In this document: positions 5,776 to 6,669 of the stretch, one piece after another | Layout of the letters: the number at the start of each line of letters is the position of its first letter | Numbering within the stretch: the first letter of the stretch is position 1 | Origin: Chloroflexota bacterium | GTDB taxonomy: Bacteria > Chloroflexota > Dehalococcoidia > GIF9 > UBA5629 | Direction: 5' to 3' | DNA: 6,669 nt | Assembly: GCA_016875975.1 (NCBI GenBank) | Contig: VGOF01000084.1 | Span: 1 to 6,669, forward strand | Position numbers and translations under genes: made by a program | The notes under the pieces: model-generated | The model's input: the letters and a program-made list of their open reading frames with translations, nothing else | Told to the model about the DNA's origin: nothing | Databases searched by the model: none

Positions 5776-6470
5776 TAGGTGCACATCTCAATCTGTTTGA
5801 TTAACGCTCGCGCCCGTCTCAAATCCTCTTCAGTGTTGACATTAAAAATACTGAGACATTGGGGGTCATATCGCTTAACCTCTTCTTCATCAACATATCT
5901 GGTTTTCACCATATTGAAGAGCTGTGAAATGGCCAGCGTGCTACCGCTAACTAAGCGCTTCATAAAAGGCAAGCAAGTCTTGGAATAAACAGCATGCAGT
6001 GGTTCTACCTTGCCGTCGATTCGAAGAGCCACCACGTCAAAACCGCCAGCTAGAGCGATCTGATATTGCAATAAATCATTGTTCAGAAACGGCATGTCGC
6101 ACCCCACAACCACACTGTAAGCCGTACTTGCACTAGATAAACCAGTGTACATTCCACCCAATGCCGCCTTGCCAGGATAAATATCAACTATGACTTTGCC
6201 TCCACATTGAGCATGTGAGAGGAGAGCAAATTGCTCTTGGCTGGTCACTATGAGTATCGACCCGCTAACTCGAGAAAGCGAGTCGATTGTCCACTGTAAG
6301 AGGCTCTTTGCGTTTAGCTTCTCAAGAGCTTTCTCACGTCCCAGACGAAGGCTCTTGCCACCAGCCAGAACTATACCAGTAACCGCTGAAACTAGCGCTT
6401 GGCTAACGACCTCTCTCCAATCCAGATATTGGCTAATATTGTACCACAGCCAGTGCACAACGGAGCACAA
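5775..6470 (-). CDS. mobA: Molybdenum cofactor guanylyltransferase MobA
   Basis: MobA transfers GMP from GTP to molybdenum cofactor, making the guanine dinucleotide form used by DMSO-reductase-family enzymes such as formate dehydrogenases. The nucleotide-binding motif TGIVLAGGKSLRLGREKAL spans 31-49, GCDMPF (123-128) carries the magnesium-binding Asp125, EPLHAVY spans 156-162, and FNVNTEEDL (209-217) is near the C-terminus. From the TTG at 6470 the protein is 231 residues, about 30 more at the N-terminus than the family usually has. No ATG, GTG or TTG lies in frame between GTG 6458 and the motif, so the start must be TTG 6470, GTG 6458 or a rarer codon. A purine-rich GGAGAGAGG (6418-6410) sits just before the core without a start codon after it. 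The gene overlaps moeA by one base. Confidence 0.92.
   Translation of the reverse strand: MCSVVHWLWYNISQYLDWREVVSQALVSAVTGIVLAGGKSLRLGREKALEKLNAKSLLQWTIDSLSRVSGSILIVTSQEQFALLSHAQCGGKVIVDIYPGKAALGGMYTGLSSASTAYSVVVGCDMPFLNNDLLQYQIALAGGFDVVALRIDGKVEPLHAVYSKTCLPFMKRLVSGSTLAISQLFNMVKTRYVDEEEVKRYDPQCLSIFNVNTEEDLRRARALIKQIEMCT
6438..6446 (-). promoter_or_regulatory. Extended -10-like sequence at the mobA 5' end
   Basis: TGGTACAAT on the minus strand fits an extended -10 box (TGnTATAAT with one mismatch). No good -35 hexamer lies 16-18 bases upstream. A transcript from here would begin near 6431, just before GGAGAGAGG (6418-6410). If used, it would start inside the longest mobA reading frame and so bears on the unresolved mobA start. 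Confidence 0.25.
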
Positions 6471-6516
6471 AATTAAAAAGCCCTCAACAACTGGATAGTG
6501 AAAGGAAGAAGAACTT

Positions 6517-6573
6517 CAGGTAAACCTGCAGAACTTAGTTCTGCCGACCGACCTAGGAGTTAGGACTCCCTAG
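6517..6573 (-). other. Three tandem short hairpins between 16S rRNA and mobA
   Basis: Reading down from the 16S end on the minus strand: CTAGG(G)AGT pairs with ACTCCTAG (6573-6553, one bulge, loop CCTA), GCAGAAC pairs perfectly with GTTCTGC around TAA (6544-6528), and CAGG pairs with CCTG around TTTA (6528-6517, sharing one base). None is followed by a T run, so they do not look like an intrinsic terminator. They are more likely rRNA 3' processing structures or a pause region. The later T run (6480-6476) has no strong hairpin before it. Confidence 0.4.

Positions 6574-6669
<96 letters not shown>

Noticed and set aside
6471..6480. Intrinsic terminator at the T run before mobA
   Set aside because: No stable hairpin lies directly upstream of the run on the minus strand.

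Overview
The window joins the end of an integrated element (about 1-1767) to conserved chromosome (about 1768-6669). It most likely comes from a member of the Chloroflexota, with Dehalococcoidia as the best guess. The main reason is that the 3' end of a 16S rRNA gene, entering from the right on the minus strand, is followed about 100 bases later by molybdenum-cofactor genes rather than by tRNAs and 23S rRNA. An unlinked 16S gene is known from Dehalococcoides and its relatives. The 16S tail and the proteins fit this but do not prove it. The 16S end carries the anti-Shine-Dalgarno CCTCC, and several genes have matching purine-rich ribosome sites.

Left part, plus strand: the C-terminal end of an ImmA/IrrE-type metallopeptidase (cut by the window edge inside its HExxH motif) is followed 21 bases later by a large serine recombinase with a strong ribosome binding site. 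This pair looks like the immunity-protease and integrase end of a prophage or integrative element whose body lies to the left. The recombinase frame runs into the 3' end of a minus-strand tRNA-Lys(UUU) gene and takes its stop codon from that gene, so the tRNA is the probable insertion target.

Middle part: upstream of the tRNA on the same strand is an unrecognised protein of about 126 residues. It diverges from a PflX-family (COG1313) radical SAM protein, which is followed on the plus strand by a small acylphosphatase. The acylphosphatase converges, with an 18-base gap, on the last gene of the minus-strand cluster.

Right part, minus strand, in transcription order: 16S rRNA (partial), a spacer with three short hairpins, mobA, moeA (overlapping mobA by one base in TAATG), an 86-base spacer with its own hairpin, and a DUF362 protein. 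MoeA inserts molybdenum into molybdopterin and MobA adds GMP to form the guanine dinucleotide cofactor, so the two act in consecutive steps. The DUF362 protein's role is unknown. No gene-free stretch exceeds 300 bases. I saw no CRISPR array, insertion sequence or replication origin, and no clearly new multi-gene system. The most unusual spots are the recombinase-tRNA overlap, the isolated 16S next to Moco genes, and the mobA start region.
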